NCBI RefSeq assembly: GCF_019880405.1
Contig: NZ_CP082269.1
Coordinates: 1,860,001 to 1,924,000, forward strand
Length of the DNA stretch: 64,000 nt
Origin: Enterobacter sp. C2
Lineage (GTDB): Bacteria; Pseudomonadota; Gammaproteobacteria; Enterobacterales; Enterobacteriaceae
Direction: 5' to 3'
The position numbers were made by a program, and so were the translations under genes. The notes under the pieces were generated by a model. That model made no database searches and was not told where the DNA came from. It saw only the letters and a program-made list of their open reading frames with translations. Every line of letters starts with the position of its first letter. Within the stretch, counting starts at the first letter, position 1. Positions 1 to 9,900 of the stretch are shown here, piece after piece.

Positions 1-23
1 TTATGCCCGGAGACAATGCATGA
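1..23 (+). CDS. 3' end of an upstream phage tail gene (partial)
   Basis: The frame that ends in TGA at 21-23 is open back to the window edge and reads ...MPGDNA-stop. Its stop overlaps the tape measure start as ATGA, the usual translational coupling in lambda tail operons. By lambda gene order this would be the tail assembly chaperone (G/GT). That identity is inferred from position only, because too few codons are visible to recognise a family. Confidence 0.35.
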
Positions 24-3000
24 CCGATATAGCAACGATTTCGCTCCGGGTGAATACCGCCGAGCTGGAGCGCGGGAACAAGGCGCTGGACGATTTCCAG
101 CAAACAGCCAGTGGCGCGGCGAACAAAGCCGATGATCTGAACTCGGTATTTCGCACTGGTGCATCAGATCAGAAAAAGAATACCCAGAGCCTGAAAGAGC
201 AGCAGCAGGAGCTGCAAAACCTGCTGAATAAAATCAGCCCGGTAAACAGGGCGCTGGACGAGCTGGACAACCTGCAGGAAAGCCTGAGCAAGTTCCGTAA
301 GAGCGGACTGGTGCCTGATGAGGATTACTCCCGCTACAACAGCGTCCTGGAAACCACCCGGGAAAAGCTCGGCAGGGTGATGGAGGCCGAGACTGCTGAA
401 GGGCAGGAACGGTTAAAACAGGCGCAGGAGACGCAGCGCGCCACCGCCGCGCAGGAAAACTTCCTCAGATCCATCACTGACCAGGCGGCGACATTCCGCG
501 CCAGTAAGGCGGACATGGCCGAGTACCGGGCAGCGCAAATGGGGATCGCTGAGGAGGCTGCCCCGGTTATTGCACGGCTGCGTGAGCAGGAGCGCGCTGT
601 CCAGCAGGAAGCTGCCCAGCGCCAGATCGCCGCCAGCCAGTCCCGTATGCTCAGGCAGGTTATTGCAGAGCTGGAGGCGGCAGAGCGAGCTGAAGCTGCC
701 GAGGCGCAACGGGCGCAGGCTGTCCGCGATTCATTTACCGGTTCACTGGAATACCAGGCCGCGGCGATCGGCAAAACACGGGCAGAACTGCTGGAGATGA
801 GGGCCGCTCAGCTGGGTGTGTCGCAGCAGGCAGCACCGTTTATTGCGAAACTGCGTGAGCAGGAGACGGCCTGGGAAAGGGGCATTATCAGCGCCGGGCA
901 GTATCAGCAGGCCATGCGTCAGCTTCCTGCCCAAATCACGGATGTTTTTACTTCCCTCGCGTCAGGTATGCCGATCTGGCTGGTGGCTATCCAGCAGGGC
1001 GGGCAGATTAAAGACTCATTCGGCGGTATCGGCAATATGCTGAAAGCACTGGGCGGGCTGATTACTCCTGTTAACGTGGGTCTGGCGCTTCTGGCCGGTA
1101 CCGCAACCCTGCTTACCGTGGCCTATTTCAAGGGATCGGCAGAAAACGCTGAGTTCAACAAGCAGCTCATCCTGACAGGGAACTATGCCGGGCAGACCGC
1201 AGGGCAGCTATCCGCGCTGGCAAAATCTCTCTCCGGCAATGGTATAACGCAGTACGCCAGTGCCAGCGTTCTGGCTGAGGTGGTGGGTTCCGGGAAGTTT
1301 AACGCAGACAAATTTGAATCAGTTGCGCGCGCGGCAATAGCCATGCAGCAGGCTACCGGCCAGGGCGTGTCTGAGACGATCACCAACTTTAAAAAGCTGT
1401 ATGACGATCCGACCAAAGCGTCAGCTGAGCTGAACAGTCAGATGCATTACCTGACCGCCACGCAGTTCGAGTACATTTCTGCGCTTGAACGACGGGGCGA
1501 TAAGGAGGCAGCGGGCCAGATTGCAGCGGATGCCTACAGCAGATCAGAGCAGCAGCGCAGCCAGCAGATCCTTGATAACCTCGGGCTGGTGGAAAGGGCG
1601 GCAAATGCCACGCGAAATGCGCTTAAGGGCATGTGGGATGAGCTGCTGAATATTGGCCGCCCGCAGGCACCCCAAGACATGCTTAAGCAGATGGAAAGCC
1701 AGCTCGCTGCGCTGGAAAAAAATCTGCTTCCTGAGCGTCAGCGCCTGGGGTATGGCTACAGCTATGACACCAGCTCGCAGGACCAGGACTACGATAATCG
1801 CCGTAAGGCCCAGCTTGCTGCGATTGCGTCACTTAAAGCTCAGATTAGCCCAATGCAGCAGGCGATCACTCTCCAGGAAAACCTCAATGGCGCCATAACG
1901 TCAGGCAACAAGGTGAATGAAGATGCGATCGACGCCCAGCAGGTTATCAATCGCTACCTTGATGCCGGAACCACTGCAGCGGATAAGCGGCGAAAGGCTC
2001 AGGAAGAGTTAAACAAGGCAATTGCCGACAATGCTAAGGCCGCCAGAGACGGAACGGCAAAGCTGTGGACGCCGGAAGAGATTGCAAAGGCGCGTGCTGG
2101 CATTGAGAAGCTGTATCAGAACCCTAAAACGCCCAAAGCAAAAGGGGTAACAGTCGCTGCCGGCGATCGTGCTGAAGACTCTGCCCAGGCCGAACTTCTG
2201 GCCCTGCAGGCACAGCTGAAAACACTGCAGGATCACCGCTCCGTCAATGACACCATCAGCCAGCAGCGTAAGGACCTGTATACCACACAGTCAAAGTTCG
2301 CCGTTCTGGAAGAGGTGGCCCGCACCCGGCAGTTGTCGAAGCAGGAGCAATCGCTGCTGGCCAGTAAAAATCAGGTGCTGGAGCTGGCGCGCCAGAAGGC
2401 GCTGCTGGGTGACCAGATCACCGCACAGGAGCAACTGAACAAGCGCATGGACACGGCCAGCAAATATGTCACACAGATGGCAGAAAAGCGGACCGGGCTT
2501 GAATCAGGCGCAACGATGAGCGACAGGCTGGCAAGTCGCCAGACGGCGCTCTCTCAGCTGCGCACTGGCTGGATTAATGCTGGCGGCAGCCTTGATAATG
2601 AGGGATACCAGAAGGAGCTTAAAGCCGCTAACGACTACTACGAAGCGGAGGATAAGCTTCGCGGTGATTGGCGGGCTGGCTTTAAGAAAGGGTGGTCCGA
2701 ATACCTGGACTCCGCCACAAACGTCTATGCCTCCATGCAGAGCGTTGCGCAGTCAGCCCTGGGCGGCATATCCGACATGATGACGAACCTCGTGACCACC
2801 GGCACAGCCAGCTTCAAAAGCTTTGCTGCATCGATGATGAAGATGATCGCAGATGTCATTAACCGGTTGCTGGTGGCCTACGCCGTGCAGTCCGCGTTGG
2901 GGTGGGTTACTGGCAGCGTCAGCAGTAGCGGTGGGAGCACGCCATCAGGCGCCTATGCCAGCGCGGCTAATTCAGGCGTCAGCCTCTATGACACTGGTGG

Positions 3001-3385
3001 CTATACCGGCCCCGGTGGCAAATATGAGCCTGCAGGTATCGTCCATAAGGATGAGTTTGTCTTCACCAAAGAGGCCACCAGCGCGCTGGGCGTCGATAAC
3101 CTCTACGCGCTCATGCGCAACGCCCGTGGATATGCCAGCGGTGGTCTTGTCGGTCGGGCACCTATGTTCGGCCTGGGCAATAACGCAGGCGCGACCAGTA
3201 TGGCTCCAGTAATCCAAACCACTGTACATGTTGATGTTAACGGTAATGCTTCGGCGCAATCAGAAGGTTCTGGCGATGCAATGGGCCGGGTGCTGGCGGC
3301 GGAGATGCAGAATGCAGCCACTCAGATAGTGCAGAAGCACATCAAGAACGGCGGTCTGATTTATAACTTCGTTAAAGGTCGGTAG
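20..3385 (+). CDS. Phage tail tape measure protein, lambda gpH type
   Basis: At 1121 residues this is the longest structural gene at the left edge and sets tail tube length in lambda-like siphoviruses. The first ~300 residues and residues ~560-860 are rich in Q, A, E and K with heptad-like spacing, as expected of coiled coils. A hydrophobic glycine-rich stretch at about 335-375 matches the membrane-active part of tape measure proteins. The C-terminal third, with short GGYTGPGGKYEPAG-type motifs, resembles the lambda-type tape measure C-terminal family. It is followed, after two small cargo genes, by tail genes M, L, K, I and J in lambda order, which supports the call strongly. Confidence 0.93.
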   Translation: MTDIATISLRVNTAELERGNKALDDFQQTASGAANKADDLNSVFRTGASDQKKNTQSLKEQQQELQNLLNKISPVNRALDELDNLQESLSKFRKSGLVPDEDYSRYNSVLETTREKLGRVMEAETAEGQERLKQAQETQRATAAQENFLRSITDQAATFRASKADMAEYRAAQMGIAEEAAPVIARLREQERAVQQEAAQRQIAASQSRMLRQVIAELEAAERAEAAEAQRAQAVRDSFTGSLEYQAAAIGKTRAELLEMRAAQLGVSQQAAPFIAKLREQETAWERGIISAGQYQQAMRQLPAQITDVFTSLASGMPIWLVAIQQGGQIKDSFGGIGNMLKALGGLITPVNVGLALLAGTATLLTVAYFKGSAENAEFNKQLILTGNYAGQTAGQLSALAKSLSGNGITQYASASVLAEVVGSGKFNADKFESVARAAIAMQQATGQGVSETITNFKKLYDDPTKASAELNSQMHYLTATQFEYISALERRGDKEAAGQIAADAYSRSEQQRSQQILDNLGLVERAANATRNALKGMWDELLNIGRPQAPQDMLKQMESQLAALEKNLLPERQRLGYGYSYDTSSQDQDYDNRRKAQLAAIASLKAQISPMQQAITLQENLNGAITSGNKVNEDAIDAQQVINRYLDAGTTAADKRRKAQEELNKAIADNAKAARDGTAKLWTPEEIAKARAGIEKLYQNPKTPKAKGVTVAAGDRAEDSAQAELLALQAQLKTLQDHRSVNDTISQQRKDLYTTQSKFAVLEEVARTRQLSKQEQSLLASKNQVLELARQKALLGDQITAQEQLNKRMDTASKYVTQMAEKRTGLESGATMSDRLASRQTALSQLRTGWINAGGSLDNEGYQKELKAANDYYEAEDKLRGDWRAGFKKGWSEYLDSATNVYASMQSVAQSALGGISDMMTNLVTTGTASFKSFAASMMKMIADVINRLLVAYAVQSALGWVTGSVSSSGGSTPSGAYASAANSGVSLYDTGGYTGPGGKYEPAGIVHKDEFVFTKEATSALGVDNLYALMRNARGYASGGLVGRAPMFGLGNNAGATSMAPVIQTTVHVDVNGNASAQSEGSGDAMGRVLAAEMQNAATQIVQKHIKNGGLIYNFVKGR

Positions 3386-3432
3386 GTCAAACAGTTGAAT
3401 ATAATATTAATCCAATAGGCAGGAGGTTCATT

Positions 3433-3561
3433 ATGGCAAGTTTATCTAAAGAAGAGACCAGCGTTAATACAGGCTGGTCTCTTAACCTTAAAGGGAAATT
3501 ATGGCTAGTTAATAATTCTCGGGTGAACAAACTGATCGAATTCTTTCGACGACTCCGTTAA
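3433..3561 (+). CDS. Small ORF of 42 residues after the tape measure gene, function unknown
   Basis: An ATG at 3433 follows a perfect AGGAGG at 3421-3426 and opens a 42-codon frame (MASLSKEETS... ending EFFRRLR). Its last 57 bases overlap, tail to tail, the TTG-initiated gene on the other strand. The product is small and basic at its end, with no signal peptide. I recognise no family. The strong ribosome binding site is the main evidence; coding status is otherwise unproven. Confidence 0.4.
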   Translation: MASLSKEETSVNTGWSLNLKGKLWLVNNSRVNKLIEFFRRLR

Positions 3562-3723
3562 ACCCCACTCCTTGAGCTCGTTGAGCACATGCTCCTGATC
3601 ATGGCTTGGTAATTTTGCCAACATAAATCCAATGACCATTTTCAACTGTCCAATCTCTTTATTCAGTTCTTGGATAGACTTAGCATCAGCTTTAACATCT
3701 AAATGAGCTTTGATTTGAGACAA
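3505..3723 (-). CDS. Small reverse-strand cargo (moron) protein, 72 residues
   Basis: This gene runs against the tail operon. It starts at a TTG (3721-3723), with AAGGA seven bases upstream on its own strand. The product (MSQIKAHLDV..., 72 residues) is mostly predicted helix with alternating charged and hydrophobic residues, suggesting a small soluble helical or coiled-coil protein. Opposite-strand genes in a tail operon are typical morons, meaning lysogenic cargo expressed separately from the lytic operon. I do not recognise the family and propose no function. Base composition looks more AT-rich than the neighbouring tail genes. Confidence 0.6.
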   Translation of the reverse strand: MSQIKAHLDVKADAKSIQELNKEIGQLKMVIGFMLAKLPSHDQEHVLNELKEWGLTESSKEFDQFVHPRIIN

Positions 3724-3854
3724 TTTGCTTCCTTAGTTAGAGGTAATCAGCCATCCCTCCTTTGCTAAATGCGCCCATGCCCCAAACATGGACGAGCTGA
3801 GTAACCAACATACCCGGGGATGTAAATCAGTGACATCCTGATATTCAACCAGTA

Positions 3855-3876
3855 GCCACCTCCGGGTGGCTTTTTT
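3855..3876 (+). terminator. Hairpin terminator in front of gene M
   Basis: The stem GCCACC/GGTGGC with a TCCG loop is followed by six T. It ends two bases before the GGAG that serves gene M, so it insulates the cargo region from the rest of the tail operon, or acts as a leaky terminator under phage antitermination. Confidence 0.7.
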
Positions 3877-3887
3877 ATGGAGTAAAT

Positions 3888-4238
3888 ATGGCAGTCGAAA
3901 CCTATAGGTGGCCTGCGCAGCTGGGCGGCGGGGCCATTGAGTATGCCCAGGCGATCCGCTCCGCCCAGTTTGGCGACGGGTATGAGCAGGTCGCCGAAAA
4001 CGGTCTTAACTCCACAGCCATACAGGTCCCGATGAAATATGTTGGCAAGGAGACTGAGGTTAACGAGATCCGCGCCTTCCTGCTGGCCCATACCGTAAAA
4101 GCCTTTATCATCATCCCGCCGGGAGAGGAAAAGGGCCTTTATCGCGTCGTGGCTAACTCAGTGCGAAAAAACCTGATCAGCAGTAATGCTGCTGAACTGA
4201 CGTTTACCATCAAGCGCGCTTACGGAGTCTTTGCTTAA
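3888..4238 (+). CDS. Phage minor tail protein, lambda gpM family
   Basis: This 116-residue protein matches the lambda gpM minor tail family in size and position, directly before L. gpM acts at the tail tip, where the tip complex joins the tape measure and tube. The sequence has the family-like beta-rich layout, with motifs QFGDGYEQ near the N-terminus and ELTFTIKRAYG at the end. GGAG lies six bases upstream of the ATG. The stop overlaps the start of L as TAATG, so the genes are coupled. Confidence 0.9.
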   Translation: MAVETYRWPAQLGGGAIEYAQAIRSAQFGDGYEQVAENGLNSTAIQVPMKYVGKETEVNEIRAFLLAHTVKAFIIIPPGEEKGLYRVVANSVRKNLISSNAAELTFTIKRAYGVFA

Positions 4239-5008
4239 TGGCTCTGGTCGATCAGGCTGCAAAACTGGCACCCGGTGGCAGGGTGCGCTTAATCAAAGTG
4301 GATGCGTCAGAATTTAGCGGCGGGATCCACCGCTTCCATTACAGCCCGTTCCCTCACACTCCCGAGGAAATCGACGCGGCAAACGGTGACGAGGACAAGC
4401 TCGGGCCGAAGCCCATTATCTGGGACGGGGAGGTCTATGAGTTCTGGCCGTTTCAGATGTCCGGTCTTGAGCTTTCAACAGACCAGGCGGCAGAGCCGGA
4501 TCTCAGCGTGTCGAATCTGGACGGACATATCACAGCGCTGTGCCTGCAGTTCCGGGATATGGTTAACGCGAAGGTGAGCATTATCGACACCTATGCCGTG
4601 TATCTCGATGCCGAGAACTTTCCGGGCGGAGTGAACCCGACCGCTGACCCGACGATATTCTCTCTCCAGACCTTCTGGCTTGATACGAAAACGGCAGAGC
4701 ACGACGAAACGGTCGCATGGTCGATGAGCAGTCCGGCGGATTTGCAGGGATTGGTTATACCTACCCGGCAGATAACGTCACTTTGCGAGTGGGCGATGCG
4801 CGGCCAGTATCGCAGCGGCGATGGCTGCACCTACAACGGCACGGCGTATTTTGACGCCAAGGGCAATCCTGTTTCTGACCCAGCGCTGGACGTGTGCGGC
4901 GGATGCCTGAGCGACTGCCGTAAACGATTCGGCGCTGGCCTGGCCGAACCCAATACCGCCATTCTCGATTTTGGCGGCTACCCCAGCACGGTTCTGATCT
5001 CCCGATAA
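4238..5008 (+). CDS. Phage minor tail protein, lambda gpL family (Fe-S tail tip protein)
   Basis: This 256-residue protein belongs to the lambda gpL family of the tail tip. Members bind an iron-sulphur cluster through four conserved cysteines in the C-terminal domain. Here C183, C197, C220 and C227 have suitable spacing, and an extra C223 lies inside the CGGCLSDC motif. The N-terminal domain is the beta-rich hub part that joins the tail tube. It lies between M and K, with a one-base overlap to M and a nine-base gap to K. Confidence 0.92.
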   Translation: MALVDQAAKLAPGGRVRLIKVDASEFSGGIHRFHYSPFPHTPEEIDAANGDEDKLGPKPIIWDGEVYEFWPFQMSGLELSTDQAAEPDLSVSNLDGHITALCLQFRDMVNAKVSIIDTYAVYLDAENFPGGVNPTADPTIFSLQTFWLDTKTAEHDETVAWSMSSPADLQGLVIPTRQITSLCEWAMRGQYRSGDGCTYNGTAYFDAKGNPVSDPALDVCGGCLSDCRKRFGAGLAEPNTAILDFGGYPSTVLISR

Positions 5009-5017
5009 GGTTTTCCC

Positions 5018-5749
5018 ATGAACAAAACGATAATGGCAGCAATCCGGGCGCATGCACTGGAGGAGTTGCCGCGCGAGTGCTGTGGCTTCGTTATCCAGGC
5101 GGGCCGCCGCCAGCGCTACGTCCCGGTACCGAACAGCCATGAACACCCCGAAGAGCATTTCCGCATCGATGGCGAGGAGTGGGCTAACGCGGAGGATAGC
5201 GGCACGATCATTCGTGTCATTCACTCCCACCCGGGCGACGGCGCCCGGCCAATCCCGTCTGATCTTGACCGCCAGCAGTGCAATAACTCTGGTGTGGTCT
5301 GGGGTATCTATGCGCCCGACTGCGACGAGTACGCAGAAATTACCCCGGACAAGATCCCCCTGATTGACCGCCCGTTCATTCTGGGCTCGCATGACTGCTG
5401 GGGGCTGATCATGGACTGGCACGCCACGCAGGGCGTCGAGCTGAACGATTTCCGCGTTGACTACCCCTGGTGGGAGAGCCAGTACCTGGACAACCTCTAC
5501 GCCGACAACTGGGAGAGGGAAGGTTTCATAGAGTGCGATCCGTCCCCCGGCTGCATGGTGATCATGCAGGTGCGGTCTGATAAGTGGAACCACGCCGGGA
5601 TCATCACCGAAGAGGGCGAGTTGCTCCACCACCTGTACGGCCAGCCTTCGTGCATCACCCCTTATGCCCGCGGCTATTTCAAAGATCGGACGATGATATG
5701 CGTCCGCCATAAAAACTTACCTAAGGAGATCAAACCATGGCGCGTTTAA
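5018..5749 (+). CDS. Phage tail protein, lambda gpK family: JAB/MPN protease plus NlpC/P60 domain
   Basis: This 243-residue protein has two enzyme-like domains. The N-terminal JAB/MPN metalloprotease part has the HSHP motif (H69, H71) followed by PSDLD (S81, D82/D84). The C-terminal NlpC/P60 part has catalytic Cys127 in GSHDCWG and a histidine in WNHAG. In lambda-like phages gpK is needed for tail tip assembly and may act on peptidoglycan at infection. Its 3' end overlaps gene I by 13 bases. Confidence 0.92.
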   Translation: MNKTIMAAIRAHALEELPRECCGFVIQAGRRQRYVPVPNSHEHPEEHFRIDGEEWANAEDSGTIIRVIHSHPGDGARPIPSDLDRQQCNNSGVVWGIYAPDCDEYAEITPDKIPLIDRPFILGSHDCWGLIMDWHATQGVELNDFRVDYPWWESQYLDNLYADNWEREGFIECDPSPGCMVIMQVRSDKWNHAGIITEEGELLHHLYGQPSCITPYARGYFKDRTMICVRHKNLPKEIKPWRV

Positions 5750-6330
5750 CCACTATTCGCCTGTATGGCGCTCTCGGCGCGCGGTTTGGCCGCGTTCACC
5801 GCCTGGCGGTCCAGACCTCAGCCGAAGCTGTGAAAGCTCTGTGCGTCAATTTTGATGGGCTGGAAAGCTATCTCATGAACGCCAAGAAAAATGGCATGGT
5901 CTTCGCCGTGTTTCGGGGTAAGCGCAACATTGGGGTGGAGGACTACCAGAACCTGGGCGGCACAAACGATATCCGCATTGCGCCAGTAATGGAGGGGGCT
6001 AAAAAGGCCGGGGTGTTCCAGACCATTCTCGGTGCGGTAATGGTGGTTGCCGGGATTGCTATCGCTACACTCAGCTCAGGTGCTTTGGCGACTTTTGGTG
6101 CAGGCTTAGCAGCTGGAGGCGTCGGGATGATCGCTGGCGGCGTATACCAGATGCTTTCACCCCAACCGAAAGGCCTACAGGGCCGCGACGATCCCGATAA
6201 TAAACCCTCATACGCTTTCGGCGGTGCTGTGAACACTATTGCCATGGGCAACCCTGTGCCGGTTTTATATGGGGAACGTGAAATTGGTGGTGCCATTATA
6301 AGCGCAGGTATCGTGGCGGAAGATATTTGA
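5737..6330 (+). CDS. Phage tail assembly protein, lambda gpI family
   Basis: This 197-residue protein has the gpI layout. An N-terminal ubiquitin-like domain of about 80 residues is followed by a glycine- and alanine-rich hydrophobic stretch (residues ~95-140) and a short C-terminal tail containing NPVPVLYGE. gpI acts with gpK and gpJ in tail tip assembly and is usually absent from the finished virion. The ATG lies inside the end of K, with AAGGAG upstream. Confidence 0.9.
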   Translation: MARLTTIRLYGALGARFGRVHRLAVQTSAEAVKALCVNFDGLESYLMNAKKNGMVFAVFRGKRNIGVEDYQNLGGTNDIRIAPVMEGAKKAGVFQTILGAVMVVAGIAIATLSSGALATFGAGLAAGGVGMIAGGVYQMLSPQPKGLQGRDDPDNKPSYAFGGAVNTIAMGNPVPVLYGEREIGGAIISAGIVAEDI

Positions 6331-6407
6331 AAGTTTAACCTTGCCGAGAAATTCTGGTATTCGCGCTTCTCAATGATAAGATTCAAACTGCCTGAAGCTC
6401 TGAGACT

Positions 6408-6827
6408 ATGAAAATGAAAAGAATATTTTTGACGGTTGTTTTTCTGGGGATAGCTGGTTGTGCTACTAAGCCCATTACTAATGACCAGGCCAAAGAGGTA
6501 CCAGCCCAGCGGTTAGTGGACCCATCTTTAACCACCCAAAGGGATAAAACTGGGCAGGTTGTCATTAAGCGCGATGATGGGTTAAGAGGCAGCATATGCA
6601 CAGTTAGGGTGTTTGCTGATAGTAAGCCCGTGGCTGATTTAAAGTCTGCAGAAAAGGTTACCCTTTATTTAGCTGCTGGTGAACACGTTTTCAGCGCTCA
6701 AGGCACAGGGGCGTGTTATGGCGGTCTGAGTGGGCAAGCTGGAAAGGTTTCTGAAGATAAAACCCTGACCTATCGGATAGGATTAGGATCTGTAGGTGAT
6801 TTCGCTATCTACCCCGAAGCATTCTAA
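6408..6827 (+). CDS. Phage-borne lipoprotein between I and J (moron)
   Basis: The 139-residue product has a short basic start, a hydrophobic core and the lipobox LGIAGC (Cys18), so it should be lipid-anchored, probably in the outer membrane. The rest is a small beta-rich domain with two further cysteines (SICTV and GACYG) that could form a disulphide. In phages N15 and HK022 the superinfection-exclusion lipoprotein Cor lies in the same tail region, but this protein is about twice as long and not obviously Cor. A host-surface or exclusion role is inference. ATG 6414 is an alternative start. Two terminators follow. Confidence 0.8.
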   Translation: MKMKRIFLTVVFLGIAGCATKPITNDQAKEVPAQRLVDPSLTTQRDKTGQVVIKRDDGLRGSICTVRVFADSKPVADLKSAEKVTLYLAAGEHVFSAQGTGACYGGLSGQAGKVSEDKTLTYRIGLGSVGDFAIYPEAF

Positions 6828-6847
6828 GCTAATTAAGAGATTTTAAG

Positions 6848-6870
6848 GCCCGCAAGATGCGGGCTTTTTT
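6848..6870 (+). terminator. Terminator after the lipoprotein moron
   Basis: A perfect stem GCCCGCA/TGCGGGC with an AGA loop is followed by six T. It is the first of two tandem terminators between the lipoprotein gene and gene J. Confidence 0.85.
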
Positions 6871-6886
6871 ATTACCTAAAAATCAC

Positions 6887-6909
6887 AACCCGCTTCGGCG
6901 GGTTTTTTT
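6887..6909 (+). terminator. Second tandem terminator before gene J
   Basis: The stem AACCCGC/GCGGGTT with a stable TTCG loop is followed by a T-run, 17 bases after the previous terminator. The double arrangement suggests the lipoprotein unit is transcriptionally self-contained. Confidence 0.85.
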
Positions 6910-6920
6910 ATGGACGCAAT

Positions 6921-9900
6921 ATGGCAACGATCACTGGTGCGAAGGGTGGCAAACAAAAGCAGCACACGCCTGTAGAACAGCCTGACAGCGCCCAGTCCAT
7001 GGCGCGTTGTCGCATGCTGCTGGCGCTGGGTGAGGGTGAGTTTGCTGGTGGGCTTGATGCCACACGCATTTACCTGGACGGCACGCCGCTGGGCAATGCC
7101 GACGGCAGCATGAATTTCGAGAATGTATCCTGGGACTTTCGCCCGGGAACACAGATGCAGGATCCCATCCCCGGCTTCCCGGCGGTGGAGAACGAAACCA
7201 CCATTGGCGTGGCACTGACGAACGCCACGCCCTGGACGCGAGCCTTCAGCAACACGCAGATTGATGCCGTGCTGGTTAGGATCGGTATCTCCGGCCTGCA
7301 GCAGCAGGAAAGCAACGGCGACATTGTCGGCACCTCTGTCACCTATCATATCGACGTTGCCATAGATGGTGGCGCGTATGAAACGGTCATGACTAAAACA
7401 GTGACCGAAAAGCTCAGCTCCCTGTATGAGCTCACTCACCGCATCAACCTGCCTAAGGCCAGTACGGGCTGGCAGATCCGCGTCGTGCGTGACACCGCCG
7501 ACAGCACCAGCCAGCTGCTGCAGAACAAAACGCAGGTGCAGGCCATTACCGAAGTGATCGACGCCCGCATGCGCTACCCGCATACCGCGCTGCTGTACGT
7601 GTCGTTTAACGCCAAAGCGTTCAGCAACATCCCGAAGATTTCCTGCAGGCCGAAAGGGCGCATTATCCGGATCCCCTCAAACTACGACCCGATTGCCCGG
7701 ACCTATAGCGGCACATGGAATGGCACGTTGAAATGGGGCTGGTCGAATAACCCGGCGTGGATCTGGTTTGATGTGCTGACCGAGCCACGTTTCGGACTTG
7801 GCCGCCGCGTAACGCCGGATATGCTGGATAAATGGGAGCTTTACCGCATCGCGCAGCGCTGCGATCAGCTGGTTCCGGACGGCAAAGGCGGCAGCGCCAC
7901 AGAGCCGCGCTTCATGTTCGATATCTATATCCAGTCGCAGGCCGATGCCTGGCAGGTGATCAAGGATATCGCTGCTGGCTTCAATGGCATGACGTTCTGG
8001 GGCAACAACATGTTCAATGTTGTCTCTGATATGCCAGCCGATACCTCAAAGCTGCAGATCCTCACCCGTGCCTCGGTGGTAGGAAAGCCTACTTACTCCA
8101 GCGGCAGCGAGAAGAACCGCTATTCCAGTGCGCTGATTAACTTCAGCGATCCGGATAACCACTATCAGGACCGCACCACGGCAGTGATGTTCCCTGACCT
8201 GGTGAAGCAGTTCAATTTTAAGCAGACACAGATAACTGCCATCGGCTGCACGCGAGAGAGCGAGGCGCAGCGGCGCGGCGGCTGGGCGGTTTACTCCAAC
8301 TATCTGGACCGGATCATCACCGTGGAGACCGGGCTTGATGGTGTCGCCTTCATGCCCGGTACCGTGTTCGCCTTTGCGGATGAACGCGTTTCCGGCCGGG
8401 TATACGGTGGGCGCGTAACGGATTATGACGCATCAATCCGGGCGGTCACCACTGACCGGGGCACCAGCGCGGTACCCGGTGATACCCTGATGATCCGCAC
8501 GCAGGGCGGCACCGTGGAGAGCCGTATTATCCAGGCGGTGAACGGCAACCAGCTGATTGTGTCCACGCCATTTACCGTGGCACCAGCGCCGGATGCGGTC
8601 TTCGTCATCGATGCAGGGCAGTTGCGCCTGCAGTATTTCCGGGTGACTAACCTCAGGTATAACGACGAGGAAAATACGTTCACCATCACCGGCGCCGAGT
8701 ACAACATCTCGAAATATGATGCCGTGGACAATAACGCGCGCCTGGATGTACCACCGATTAGCCTCATCCCTACCGGGCTGGTGGCGCAGCCGGGCAACGT
8801 TACGGTCTCCGGTTATGATACCGTTCGCCAGGGGCATCGCGTGGCCACGCTGGTGGCAACATGGGACGCGCCGCTGGATAAAAACGGCAAACCTCAGGCC
8901 GATGTGGTTGCCTACCAGGCGCAGTGGAAGCGAGGGGACAACGAGTGGATCAATATCCCGGAAACGGGGCTGAGAAACATCGAGGTACCGGGGATATTTG
9001 CCGGTGATTACCTGGTGCGTGTCCGGGCCATCAACTCCGGCGGTGCATCCAGCCTGTGGGCCACCTCGACGCTGACCCACCTCTCCGGACGCACGGGCGA
9101 TGTACCGAAACCTGTTGGACTGGCTGCCACGGATAATGTCGTTTTCGGTATCAACATCACCTGGGCATTCCCGGCTGACAGCGGCGACACGCTGAGCACT
9201 GAGATCCAGTACAGCCTGACCGCTGACGGCGAAAAGCCTGTGCTGCTGGCTGCCGTGCCTTATCCGCAGCAGCTTTACCAGCAGATGGGCCTGCGGGCCG
9301 GACAGGAGTTCTGGTACCGGGCACGGCTGGTGGATCGTATCGGTAACCAGTCCGGCTGGACAGACGTGGTGCGCGGGCAGGCGAGCATCGACGTCTCTGA
9401 TATTACCGAAGCCATTCTGGAGCACATCAAGGACACCGAGCTTTTCAAAGACCTGATCGAGAACGCCGTGGAGACCAGCAAGACAGTGGCGGATCTGGCC
9501 GCCACGATAGCCGAAAATGCCGATCAGCTGGCGGCGGCCGTAGGCGCAACCCGGGAAACCGCCGAGGGCGTCATAAAGAACGCACTTGCGATTGCTGAGG
9601 TGACGTTCCGGCAGTCGGCTCAGAACGGCGAGAACTCCGCGCAGTTCGAGCAGCTGCGCGAGGTAATCGCCACTGAGACGGAGGCCAGGGTTACTGACGT
9701 TACGCGCCTTGAGGCGTCAACGGAGGATAACGCAACGGGCATTACCGAGGTCCGCCAGGCGCTGGCCAGTGAGACGGACGCGCGGACCACGGCGGTTACC
9801 CAGCTGACGGCGGCCACGAAAATCGCCTCTGACAAAGCCGATGCGGCAAGTGATGCAGCTGATGCTGCGACTAAGCAGGTGGAACAAAACACCGCGGCGA

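Noticed and set aside
4778-5710. 310-codon open frame on the minus strand
   Set aside because: It lies antisense to gpL and gpK, which have clear family motifs; no ribosome site or known fold. A shadow of high-GC codon use.
8433-9425. 330-codon open frame on the minus strand
   Set aside because: Antisense to gene J, with no family features.
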